From the NCBI RefSeq assembly GCF_014931565.1, contig NZ_CP063353.1, positions 434,001-498,000 of the forward strand: 64,000 bases of DNA, in the 5' to 3' direction. The notes below the pieces were generated by a model. The model worked only from the letters and a program-made list of their open reading frames with translations, ran no database searches and was not told where the DNA came from. Source of the stretch: Clostridium sp. 'deep sea'. GTDB taxonomy: Bacteria; Bacillota; UBA994; PWPR01. Each line of letters opens with the position of its first letter. The first letter of the stretch is position 1. Shown piece after piece: positions 52,912 to 62,030 of this stretch. The position numbers were made by a program, and so were the translations under genes.

Positions 52912-54573
52912 ATGTTAGCTTCAGTAACTAAAAGAGAGCATGAAGTGCTTATTAAATCAATAAAAAACTGTAATGCTTTAAGGGTTGGTGAAACAGCTGT
53001 AGTGAGTTCTTGTGTTCATACAATAGATAGCCCATTTAATGGAATAGTGTACATAAATAAAAAGGCTGATGCCGGTCAGTTTTTTTATAAACGTCCTAAT
53101 AAAGGTGAGGTCATCCATATAGATATTTTTCATCAAATAGGTCATGTTTCCCATAAAGCATTAGCCAAACAATTACTACATAGTATTGAATACTACCAAA
53201 AAATAAAACATAAAAAAATAAATTATGGATATTATGGTTCAAAAATGGAGGACTATATTGATATCCAAACAGCAACAGGTGGTGGGAGGTTATCTGGCAG
53301 TGGCAGATATGGAAAAAATAAAAAAGTTAGAAGAAATCATTTAAATCACTGTCACATAACACTTTTACTACACCCCAATAACTATGATTTAATATTGTAT
53401 TTAGTAAACTCAACAGAGCAAGTAATTAAGCAGCAAAACCTTAAATTAATAGCCATTGAAAATATTTTATTTGAAAATCAGCAAAGTTTCAAACAGCTTA
53501 ATGAGGAATTTGAGTCTTCTACAGACTCCTTATTGCACAAAGAAATAAAATCTAAAATGGATGTTATTGAAGGAGTAGACTGTCAAACTATCTTAGACTC
53601 TTTTACTAAAGATGGTTTACTAACAGCTGACTGGGAGTTCTTGTCTGGCAATGGAACTGAGTTTTCATTAATGTTTGATTCTTCTGAAGTTTATTTAGAT
53701 GATATTATTAACAAAAAGTTTCAGAAAAATAAAACTAAAGGCTCTAATACAACTAGTAAAATGACTGGAGTAAAAAAAATATTTAATAATAAACAAAAAA
53801 ATGTAAAACAATACAGTAGCTATACATTTATAAACAATTCAAACCAGTATACAAGTTCTTATCGGTCTAAAAATATTAATCAGCTCTTTAATAAAGGATC
53901 AATAGCAGTAACCCAAACTATAAAAAATGCATTAATAAGAAACTATAATGAAACCAAAAAGCTAGGTAAACTAAACTTTAAAATGAGTGATTTAAGTTAT
54001 TATCAAAAACCAAAACAATCTTATCGTAATTTTCTATTTTTGTTTGATTATAGCGACAGTATGAAAGGAGTAAGAATTAAAGCAGCTTGTGCTTTAATAG
54101 ATAAGCTCTTATCGTGGTCAAGAGATAAAGTGGCTGTGATAAGTATTCAGGAGAATAACACAAAATTACAGTGCGGGTTTACTCGCAATAGACAACAACT
54201 GTTAAACACCGTAAAGTCCTTAAACCCTTTTGGTTTAACACCATTAGCTGAAGGTATTGAACTAGCCTATGATTACATTAAAAGCAATAAATTTTATAAG
54301 ACTGAAGTAGTTTTAATAAGTGATGGAGTACCAACTGTTTCTCGTTATGGTGGAGATCCTGTTACTGAGGCAGAAATGGAGGCAATTAAGCTCTTAAGTG
54401 ATAATATTAAATTTACTTGTGTTGGTGTAAAACCAAATCAAAGTATCATGAAAAGAATAGCTAAAGCTGGCGGTGGCAAACTATTTATTACTAAAGACTT
54501 AAGTGAGGATGTTTTATTACAAATATTCCGTAGAGAATACGAAAAAATTAATGCTATTAGTAGAATAAGTTAA
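52912..54573 (+). CDS. VWA-domain protein (chelatase-D-like partner of the AAA+ ATPase)
   Basis: A 553-aa protein. The first 340 residues match no family I know and include a Gly-rich stretch (ATGGGRLSGSGRYGKNKK) and a long Lys/Asn/Ser-rich linker (270-330). The C-terminal 190 residues are a von Willebrand A domain with a complete MIDAS: Asp379-x-Ser381-x-Ser383 in FDYSDSMKG, the Thr of GLTPLAEGIE and the Asp of LISDGVPT. Together with the AAA+ gene 2 nt upstream it resembles the ChlI/ChlD arrangement. No ChlH/CobN large subunit is nearby, so the target and metal are unknown. Confidence 0.75.
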   Translation: MLASVTKREHEVLIKSIKNCNALRVGETAVVSSCVHTIDSPFNGIVYINKKADAGQFFYKRPNKGEVIHIDIFHQIGHVSHKALAKQLLHSIEYYQKIKHKKINYGYYGSKMEDYIDIQTATGGGRLSGSGRYGKNKKVRRNHLNHCHITLLLHPNNYDLILYLVNSTEQVIKQQNLKLIAIENILFENQQSFKQLNEEFESSTDSLLHKEIKSKMDVIEGVDCQTILDSFTKDGLLTADWEFLSGNGTEFSLMFDSSEVYLDDIINKKFQKNKTKGSNTTSKMTGVKKIFNNKQKNVKQYSSYTFINNSNQYTSSYRSKNINQLFNKGSIAVTQTIKNALIRNYNETKKLGKLNFKMSDLSYYQKPKQSYRNFLFLFDYSDSMKGVRIKAACALIDKLLSWSRDKVAVISIQENNTKLQCGFTRNRQQLLNTVKSLNPFGLTPLAEGIELAYDYIKSNKFYKTEVVLISDGVPTVSRYGGDPVTEAEMEAIKLLSDNIKFTCVGVKPNQSIMKRIAKAGGGKLFITKDLSEDVLLQIFRREYEKINAISRIS

Positions 54574-54593
54574 ATCAATAATTAATTATTCAT

Positions 54594-54630
54594 AAAGGGG
54601 TTCCTTTTTAAAGGGCTCCTTTTGTGTTTA
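54594..54630 (+). terminator. Terminator of the AAA+/VWA operon
   Basis: AAAGGGG (54594-54600) pairs with CTCCTTT (54616-54622), and inside it TCCTTT with AAAGGG, a nearly continuous stem followed by a T-rich tail. Confidence 0.75.
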
Positions 54631-54703
54631 GAAAAAAAATATACCAATTACCATACATTTGTAGTTATAATAGAATATAAAGATAAACAATTGGAGAGAG
54701 ATA

Positions 54704-57094
54704 ATGAGCTATAAAGCAAGTAAACATATTTGGAAGTTAAAAGATAAAAACACAGAACTATATAATGAGTTTTATTCTTTGGCTTTGCAAATATACAACA
54801 ATAGAGAAATAAAACAGGATCTAAACGAATATTTTAAACCCCAAATGGGCTTTTTACATGACCCTTTTTTGTTACCAGATATGTATAAAGCAGTTGATAG
54901 ATTAAAACAAGCAATTGAAAAGAAAGAAAAGATAATTGTATATGGAGATTATGATGTAGATGGTATAACCTCAATAACCACCCTAAAAAATGTTTTAGCT
55001 GATTTGGGAACAGAAATTGATTACTATATACCTGATCGTATGAGTGAGGGATATGGTGTAAATATAAAGGCAGTATCACAGTTGGTTAACAATTATGACT
55101 TACTAATTACAGTTGATTGTGGTATTACAAGCATTAATGAAACAGAATTTGCTATGAGTAATGGTTTAGATGTAATAATTACAGACCACCATCTACCAAT
55201 AGAGCAATTACCCCAGGCAATAGCTGTTGTTAATCCTAAAAGAGTAGACAATGTATATCCAAACGATAAGTTAGCAGGTGTAGGTGTTATATTTAAAACC
55301 TGTGAGGCATTGTTAACGTCTTTATATAATAAAAGTGTAGCTCGAGAGAAAATACTTAAATATATTGATGTAGTTGCCATAGGAACCATTGCGGATATTG
55401 TTCCATTAGTTGATGAAAATAGAACAATTGTTAGTGTTGGTTTAAATCAATTAAATAAAAAACCGAGTTTAATTGGTTTAGGTGAATTAATAAAAGTTAG
55501 TGATATAAAAAATAAGGAAATTGTTAGTAGCCATATAAGCTATCGGATTGCGCCAAGGCTTAATGCGGGGGGTAGAGTAGGATCAGCTAAAGATTCCCTA
55601 GAGCTTTTATTATCTAATACCAAAGTTAAAGCTCAGGAATTAGCAATATTGCTTGATAATCAAAATGAAAAAAGGAAAAATATTGAAAAAAGAATAGAAT
55701 TTGAAGCCATTGAAATGATTGAAAACAATATTGATAAACACTGTAATTTTATAATGTTATATAAAGAAGATTGGCACCATGGTGTTTTAGGTATTGTTGC
55801 TTCTCGATTAGTAGAAAGGTATTACAGACCTGTTTTATTATTTAGTAAAGAAAATGAATTTATAAAGGGAAGTGGTCGCAGTATTTCAGGATTGCATATG
55901 CAGCAATTGCTAACCAAGTTTAAGGAATATTTTATTAGTTTTGGGGGGCATGCTATGGCTGTAGGTGCAAAGCTGAAATACGAAAATTTCCAGCCTTTAC
56001 ACCAGCTATTGAGTGATTACGTAAAAACTAATTGTACAGCAGAAGATTTAATACCTAAACTAGATATTGACACCATAATAGACCTACCTGAAACAAGTAT
56101 TGAAAATATTACAGAGGTTAATAGCTTAAAACCATTTGGCATAGGTAATAAAACACCTACTTTTTTATTAATGGGTTGTGAGGTAGTTACTGTAAACATG
56201 TTAGCCCAAAATAAACATACCAAGTTAGTTATTAAACAGTTTAATAGAAGCATTGATTGTCTTTTTTGGCAGCGTAATGATTTAAATATTAAGGTGGGAG
56301 ATATTGTTGATATTGTAGGAAAGTTAGAGAAAAGCTATTGGCGAAATAAACCTGTTATAAATTTAATTGGCAAAGACATTAGATTTAATAAAATTAAGAG
56401 CTTTATAAACAAAAGAAATACTAAAAATAAAGATGATTACTTAAATAATCTACAAGATAATTTAAGTAGTTTTGCCATAGTATTTTATGGCTATAACTAT
56501 GGCAAGTACACTAGTTATATAAAAAATGACATTAGACCAGTCGGTAGAGAAGTTATCTTATATTATAATAATGGTAGCTTTAATCAAGTGAAAAGCTTAC
56601 ATGATACTGATTGTAAACATGTTGTTATTTATGATCTTCCTATACACACAAATAAGCTATATAAAGTTAATATAAAAGAAGATATTTGTTTTCATTTAGT
56701 GTATAATAATAACGATTCTTTAGAACAGTTAAATAGTTTAAGTTCCTTAGCGATAAATAGAAATACATTTGCTACTTTTTATAGGATGTTAAAGGATAAT
56801 AAGGAGCTGCAATTTGAGCTAAATATAAACGAAGATAAAGACACTAAGGGTAGAAGTGTTGCAAAACTAACAATGCTTAAAATTTTTGCTGAATTAGGGT
56901 TTTTATCTTGGTCAATATTTGATAATTATATGGTAAAATATAAGTTCAAAAACATAATAAAAAAACGAGATTTAAGTAACTCTCAGGCTTACAATTACTA
57001 CTTAAAATTAATTGAATCAGCAAGAGAGGAACATAAATTATTATTATCACCAATTAATATTTTTGAAAAAATATATATGAGGGGGACTAAATAA
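54704..57094 (+). CDS. recJ: Single-stranded-DNA-specific exonuclease RecJ
   Basis: A 5'-3' single-strand exonuclease of recombination and mismatch repair, 796 aa. The DHH phosphoesterase motifs are VYGDYDVDG, DCG and ITDHHLP; later come the DHHA1 nucleic-acid part (SGRSISGLHMQQLL, FGGHAMAVG) and the OB domain. The last 200 residues are a Firmicute-type C-terminal extension. GGAGAGAG precedes the ATG. The stop overlaps apt (TAATG). Confidence 0.94.
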   Translation: MSYKASKHIWKLKDKNTELYNEFYSLALQIYNNREIKQDLNEYFKPQMGFLHDPFLLPDMYKAVDRLKQAIEKKEKIIVYGDYDVDGITSITTLKNVLADLGTEIDYYIPDRMSEGYGVNIKAVSQLVNNYDLLITVDCGITSINETEFAMSNGLDVIITDHHLPIEQLPQAIAVVNPKRVDNVYPNDKLAGVGVIFKTCEALLTSLYNKSVAREKILKYIDVVAIGTIADIVPLVDENRTIVSVGLNQLNKKPSLIGLGELIKVSDIKNKEIVSSHISYRIAPRLNAGGRVGSAKDSLELLLSNTKVKAQELAILLDNQNEKRKNIEKRIEFEAIEMIENNIDKHCNFIMLYKEDWHHGVLGIVASRLVERYYRPVLLFSKENEFIKGSGRSISGLHMQQLLTKFKEYFISFGGHAMAVGAKLKYENFQPLHQLLSDYVKTNCTAEDLIPKLDIDTIIDLPETSIENITEVNSLKPFGIGNKTPTFLLMGCEVVTVNMLAQNKHTKLVIKQFNRSIDCLFWQRNDLNIKVGDIVDIVGKLEKSYWRNKPVINLIGKDIRFNKIKSFINKRNTKNKDDYLNNLQDNLSSFAIVFYGYNYGKYTSYIKNDIRPVGREVILYYNNGSFNQVKSLHDTDCKHVVIYDLPIHTNKLYKVNIKEDICFHLVYNNNDSLEQLNSLSSLAINRNTFATFYRMLKDNKELQFELNINEDKDTKGRSVAKLTMLKIFAELGFLSWSIFDNYMVKYKFKNIIKKRDLSNSQAYNYYLKLIESAREEHKLLLSPINIFEKIYMRGTK

Positions 57095-57615
57095 TGAATA
57101 TTAGTCAAATAAAAGAATTAGTTAGAGAAGTAATGGATTTTCCTAAAGAAGGCATAAACTTCATGGATATAACTACAGTATTACAGCATAAAGATGCCTA
57201 TAAAACTGTTATTGATATGCTAGCTAATGAATATAAAAATGATAACATTGATGTAGTAGTAGGGCCTGAAGCTCGAGGCTTTATTGTGGGTGCTCCTTTA
57301 GCTTATGCTTTAGGTGCTGGTTTTGTCCCTGTTCGCAAACCTGGTAAATTGCCAGCTAAAACAACAACGATTAATTATGATTTAGAGTATGGTTCAAATA
57401 GTTTGCAGATGCATATAGATGCTATAAAACCTGGTCAAAAAGTATTAATTGTAGATGACTTACTAGCAACAGGAGGTACTGCAGCAGCATCTGTTAAGTT
57501 AGTAGAAGAACTTGGTGGAGATATTGTTGGAGTAGGATTTATAATTGAGCTTGAGTTTTTAAATGGTAGGAATTTACTTGCTCCTTATACTATAAAATCC
57601 CTCATAAAGTATTAA
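57094..57615 (+). CDS. apt: Adenine phosphoribosyltransferase
   Basis: It salvages adenine with PRPP to AMP. The 173-aa protein has the PRPP motif VLIVDDLLATGGT and GPEARGFIVGAPLAYALG. It is coupled to recJ by a TAATG overlap and lies 11 nt before relA. The recJ-apt-relA order is conserved in many Firmicutes. Confidence 0.96.
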   Translation: MNISQIKELVREVMDFPKEGINFMDITTVLQHKDAYKTVIDMLANEYKNDNIDVVVGPEARGFIVGAPLAYALGAGFVPVRKPGKLPAKTTTINYDLEYGSNSLQMHIDAIKPGQKVLIVDDLLATGGTAAASVKLVEELGGDIVGVGFIIELEFLNGRNLLAPYTIKSLIKY

Positions 57616-57626
57616 GGAGGAGTATT

Positions 57627-59771
57627 GTGGACTTAACTGCTTTAACCGAAAAATTAAAATTTGAGCTAACAGATATTCAACAGGAAACACTTTATAAGGC
57701 CTACGATGTAGCATTAAATGCCCATAAAGATCAGTTTCGTGAGAGTGGTGAGCCTTATATAAGTCATCCGCTTGCTGTTGCTATTTTGTTGGCTGACTAT
57801 TTAGAAATGGACTTCGAAACTATAGTTGCAGGGTTACTACATGATGTTGTAGAGGACTCTGCTACTTCTGTTAATGAAATAAAAAAGATTTTTGGAGCAA
57901 GAATAGCTCTCTTAGTAGATGGAGTAACTAAATTAACTAGTATGGAGGGCAAAACTAGAACAGAGCAGCAGGCTCATAATCTTCATAAAATGTTTTTAGC
58001 AATGTCTAGTGATATTAGAGTTGTTATTATTAAGCTTGCAGACAGATTGCATAATATAAGAACACTAAATAGTACATCTATGGAGAAACAAAAAAGAGTT
58101 GCTCAAGAAACACTAGAAATATATGCCCCTTTAGCGAACAGATTAGGAATGAATTCTCTAAAATCTGAACTAGAGGATCAGTCTCTAAGATATATACGTC
58201 CAGAAAGATATCAAGAAATAAGAGCTCTAATTGATAAAAAGAGATCAGAGCGAGAGGGCTTTGTTACCGACATTATAAATACCTTAGAACACAAATTATC
58301 AGAAGTGAATATAAAAGCGGAGATAAAGGGTAGGCCCAAACACTTTTTTGGCATCTATAAAAAAATGGTAGATAAAAATAAGTCATTTGATGAAATATAT
58401 GATTTAACTGCTGTTAGAATTATTGTAGATAGTGTAAAGGACTGTTACGGTGCCTTAGGAGTTGTTCATACCATGTGGACACCACTTCCTGGCAGATTCA
58501 AAGACTACATTGCTATGCCTAAACCAAACATGTATCAATCTTTACATACAACAGTAATTGGTTTACGCAAAGAACCTGTAGAGATTCAAATAAGAACAGT
58601 AGACATGCATCACACAGCAGAGTATGGTATTGCGGCACACTGGAAGTACAAAGAAGGCGCTAGTGAAAACGCAAGTTTTGAATCTAAGTTAGCTTGGTTA
58701 AGGCAAGTTATTGAGTTCCAGCAAGAGCTTAAAGACGTTGAAGAGTTTGTAGATAGCCTTAAAGTAGATTTATTTTCAGACCAAGTATTTGTCTTTACGC
58801 CAAAGGGTGATGTAGTTGACTTGCCATCTGGTGCTGTTCCTATAGATTTCGCTTATAGAATCCACACAGAGGTAGGTAATAGATGCATAGGGGCCAAAAT
58901 AAATGGAGCTATAGTCTCACTTGATTATCAATTGCAAACTGGAGATATAGTACAAATTTTAACCTCTAAAAGCGTACATGGGCCAAGTAGAGACTGGCTT
59001 AATATTGTAAAAACTTCTTCAGCTCGTTCTCGAATAAGACAATGGTTTAAAAGAGAGCAACGAGAAGAGAATATTATCCAAGGACAAGACCTGTTAATTA
59101 CTGAGATAAAAAAAGCAGGCATAGAGGTAAAAGATGTATTAAATAATAAGGAATACGATTTTGTTTCTTATGTATTAGATGACTTTAACTATAATTCTTT
59201 TGATGACTTGTTGGCGGCTATTGGTTATGGAAGCCATTCTCCTTATGGAGTTGCAAATAGATTTATAGACTATTATAGAGAGAAATACGAACCCGAAAAT
59301 GTGTTAGAGAAAATTATTGAAAACGAGCAGCAGCCAACTATACCTACCAAAGGAATTGAGATTCAAGGTATTAACAATGCTCTTTTAAAACTTGCAAGAT
59401 GTTGTAATCCTATACCCGGAGATCAAGTTATTGGCTATATAACAAGAGGTAAAGGTGTTACCATTCACAGGGTGGATTGTAGTAATATATTAGCTAAAAG
59501 TGATGAAACGGATAGATTTATAGATGTAATGTGGAATGATGATCAAAATAGCACGTATCCAGTACCTTTACAAATAATGTCATCGGATAGACCTGGTGTT
59601 ATTTTTGATATCTTAGGAGTAATATCTAGCTTAGATATCAATATTTCTACACTACATTCAAGACGTGGAATAGTATATGTAACACTAGATGTACTTAACT
59701 TAAAGATGTTGCAAAAATTGATGAGCAGAATAAAAAGTATTCACGATGTACATGAAGTAAGAAGGGTGTAA
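57627..59771 (+). CDS. relA: Bifunctional (p)ppGpp synthetase/hydrolase (Rel)
   Basis: The stringent-response enzyme, 714 aa. The HD hydrolase domain is intact (SHPLAVAILLADYL, then GLLHDVVEDS). The synthetase domain follows (GRPKHFFGIYKKM, DLTAVRIIV), then TGS (VFTPKGDVVDLPSGAVPIDFAY), a zinc-finger/helical part with CCNPIPGD, and the C-terminal ACT domain. Both activities are expected. GTG start at 57627 with AAGGAGGAG upstream. Confidence 0.96.
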   Translation: MDLTALTEKLKFELTDIQQETLYKAYDVALNAHKDQFRESGEPYISHPLAVAILLADYLEMDFETIVAGLLHDVVEDSATSVNEIKKIFGARIALLVDGVTKLTSMEGKTRTEQQAHNLHKMFLAMSSDIRVVIIKLADRLHNIRTLNSTSMEKQKRVAQETLEIYAPLANRLGMNSLKSELEDQSLRYIRPERYQEIRALIDKKRSEREGFVTDIINTLEHKLSEVNIKAEIKGRPKHFFGIYKKMVDKNKSFDEIYDLTAVRIIVDSVKDCYGALGVVHTMWTPLPGRFKDYIAMPKPNMYQSLHTTVIGLRKEPVEIQIRTVDMHHTAEYGIAAHWKYKEGASENASFESKLAWLRQVIEFQQELKDVEEFVDSLKVDLFSDQVFVFTPKGDVVDLPSGAVPIDFAYRIHTEVGNRCIGAKINGAIVSLDYQLQTGDIVQILTSKSVHGPSRDWLNIVKTSSARSRIRQWFKREQREENIIQGQDLLITEIKKAGIEVKDVLNNKEYDFVSYVLDDFNYNSFDDLLAAIGYGSHSPYGVANRFIDYYREKYEPENVLEKIIENEQQPTIPTKGIEIQGINNALLKLARCCNPIPGDQVIGYITRGKGVTIHRVDCSNILAKSDETDRFIDVMWNDDQNSTYPVPLQIMSSDRPGVIFDILGVISSLDINISTLHSRRGIVYVTLDVLNLKMLQKLMSRIKSIHDVHEVRRV

Positions 59772-59782
59772 TAGGTGATATT

Positions 59783-60223
59783 ATGAGGGCTGTAATACAA
59801 CGTGTAAGTAAAGCTAGTGTTACTATAAAAAATGAGCTTTATTCAAATATTAACAATGGTTTATTAGTTTTGCTTGCTGTTAATCAAGAAGATAGTGAAG
59901 ATCAAATAGCTTGGTTAGTAGAGAAAATTGTCAATTTACGCGTTTTTTCTGACGATAATGGTAAAATGAATTTGTCATTGTTAGATACAAACGGAGAGCT
60001 GCTAATTGTTTCACAATTTACCCTATATGGTGATTGTAGAAGAGGTAGACGACCCAGCTACAGTTATGCAGCGAAACCTGATATAGCCAATGATTTATAT
60101 AAAAAATTTATTGCAAAAGCTAAAGAACACGTAGCTACAGTGAAAAATGGAGTATTTGGCGCTAATATGCAGATTGATTTAATCAATGATGGACCAGTTA
60201 CTTTAATTATAGATAGTTTATAA
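59783..60223 (+). CDS. dtd: D-aminoacyl-tRNA deacylase
   Basis: It hydrolyses D-aminoacyl-tRNA to prevent D-amino-acid incorporation. The 146-aa protein begins MRAVIQRVSKASV and has the active-site motif SQFTLYGDCRRGRRPS and the C-terminal NDGPVTL. It lies 11 nt after relA, with AGGTGA as ribosome binding site. Confidence 0.96.
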   Translation: MRAVIQRVSKASVTIKNELYSNINNGLLVLLAVNQEDSEDQIAWLVEKIVNLRVFSDDNGKMNLSLLDTNGELLIVSQFTLYGDCRRGRRPSYSYAAKPDIANDLYKKFIAKAKEHVATVKNGVFGANMQIDLINDGPVTLIIDSL

Positions 60224-60246
60224 AATGAGATAAAGGATGTGAGTCT

Positions 60247-60891
60247 ATGTTAGTGAAAGCAATACCCAATGGAAAATTAGCTACCAACACATACCTTATT
60301 ATTTGTGAAGATAGCTTAAAAGCAGCTATTATAGATCCTGCTGATGGTATTAAGGTATTATTGTCAGCAATTGATAACATTGATTTAGATTTTAAGATAG
60401 AAATGATTATTAATACTCATGGGCACAGTGATCATATTGCAGGCAATAAAATAATCTCTAATAGATATAATTGTGATATAGCTATTGGTGAAAAAGATGC
60501 CATTATGTTACAGGATACAGATGAGCTCTTAGCTCAATATCTAGGTATGGATAAAGATCAACCAAGTGCTACAATACTACTAAAAGACAGCGATAAAATT
60601 AAAATTGGAGAGATAGAGCTAACAGTTATTGAAACTCCCGGACACACAGAAGGAGGCATATCTTTGTACTGTGAGTCAGAGAGTCTTTTATTTAGTGGAG
60701 ACACCCTGTTTAGAAGATCTATTGGACGAGTAGATTTACCAGGTGGCGATTTACCTAAAATACTAAACTCGCTACAAAAACTCATGAAATTACCTAATGA
60801 TACCTTTGTTTACCCAGGGCATAGTAAAACAACAACAATAGGTTTTGAAAAGGAGAATAATCCATATTGTCAAAAGAGTGGGGAAAATTAA
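60247..60891 (+). CDS. MBL-fold metallo-hydrolase (glyoxalase II-like)
   Basis: This 214-aa metallo-beta-lactamase-fold enzyme has the metal motif THGHSDH. Further ligands lie in TPGHTEGG, FSGDTLF and YPGHSKTT. Such YcbL/GloB-like proteins hydrolyse thioesters or related esters; the substrate is not predictable. It overlaps hemZ by 25 nt. Confidence 0.9.
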   Translation: MLVKAIPNGKLATNTYLIICEDSLKAAIIDPADGIKVLLSAIDNIDLDFKIEMIINTHGHSDHIAGNKIISNRYNCDIAIGEKDAIMLQDTDELLAQYLGMDKDQPSATILLKDSDKIKIGEIELTVIETPGHTEGGISLYCESESLLFSGDTLFRRSIGRVDLPGGDLPKILNSLQKLMKLPNDTFVYPGHSKTTTIGFEKENNPYCQKSGEN

Positions 60892-62030
60892 GAGGTGTAA
60901 GACCCGTAAAACTTGTGAATTATTATAAAATACAAAACAGTGATGAGACTATTAAAGATATATTAATCGAAAAACACGGGCTCTTTTCAAGTACAGCAGA
61001 CTTATTAATTAGTGTTGCTAATACAGAACAAAAAGTTACAGCTAACATATTGAAAAATGTTAATAACGTGGCTCTATATATTAATATTCCTTTTTGTCCT
61101 AGCAGATGTACCTATTGTTCTTTCATAACCATTGAAAACAGCAAATCTAAGGATTTACAAAAGCAATACTTAGAGTGTTTACTACTAGAGTTAGATCAAG
61201 TACTAACTTACCTTAAAGATAGTGGTAAAATTATTGCTATAGTTTATATAGGTGGTGGTACTCCTACTGTTTTTGATTATAATAGTTTACAAAGTATCTT
61301 GAGTTTATTAAATAAATATGAGTTATCAAAGGTTGTGGAGTTTACTGTAGAGGCAGGCAGAGCTGACACAGTAACAAATGAAAAATTTCAATTATTAAAA
61401 CAATATGGGGTTTCAAGAGTCAGTATTAATCCCCAAACAATGAATATTAAAACCCTTAAAAAAGTGAATAGAAATCACACTATAGAACAAGTATATAATG
61501 CTGTAGAGATAGCTAAAAGTTATGATTTCATTTTAAATATGGATATGATACTAGGTTTGCCAGCTGAAAATATAGCTGATGTAGTAGATACTTTAACGAA
61601 AATTAAAGCATTTAAACCACATAATATTACAGTGCATAACCTGGCAAGAAAAAGGTCTTCATTTATGACTGTGAAAAACAATTTTGCTGAATTAAATGAA
61701 CAACTTTTACTAGAGATGAACCAAATTACAACAAAAAACTTAACAGATTTTTATATACCATATTATTTATACAGACAAAAAAATACTGTAGGTGGACATG
61801 CTAATATAGGTTACAGCATAAAAGGCTACGAGTGTATTTATAACATGGTAATGATTAGTGAATTATGTTCTATTTATGCCTGCGGGGCAGGTGCCGTTAC
61901 CAAGGTTTTAGATAAAGATAAAAAGTTTACAAGGCTATCAACGCCCAAAAATGCAGTAAATTATATTAATAACATCAACTCAATAATAGATAAAAAAATA
62001 AGGTGGTTTAAAAATTATGAGTGTAAGTAA
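60867..62030 (+). CDS. hemZ: Coproporphyrinogen dehydrogenase HemZ (radical SAM), short form
   Basis: A radical SAM protein of the HemN/HemZ family (387 aa), linked to oxygen-independent heme synthesis. The cluster motif Cys77-x3-Cys81-x2-Cys84 is in FCPSRCTYCSF, with GGGTPT after it. The N-terminus (EWGKLRGVRPVKL) is the HemZ signature, but family members usually carry about 90 more residues before it, and these are missing here. TTG at 60867 lies 11 nt after AAGGAG, inside the MBL gene. It overlaps aspS by 14 nt. Confidence 0.85.
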   Translation: MSKEWGKLRGVRPVKLVNYYKIQNSDETIKDILIEKHGLFSSTADLLISVANTEQKVTANILKNVNNVALYINIPFCPSRCTYCSFITIENSKSKDLQKQYLECLLLELDQVLTYLKDSGKIIAIVYIGGGTPTVFDYNSLQSILSLLNKYELSKVVEFTVEAGRADTVTNEKFQLLKQYGVSRVSINPQTMNIKTLKKVNRNHTIEQVYNAVEIAKSYDFILNMDMILGLPAENIADVVDTLTKIKAFKPHNITVHNLARKRSSFMTVKNNFAELNEQLLLEMNQITTKNLTDFYIPYYLYRQKNTVGGHANIGYSIKGYECIYNMVMISELCSIYACGAGAVTKVLDKDKKFTRLSTPKNAVNYINNINSIIDKKIRWFKNYECK

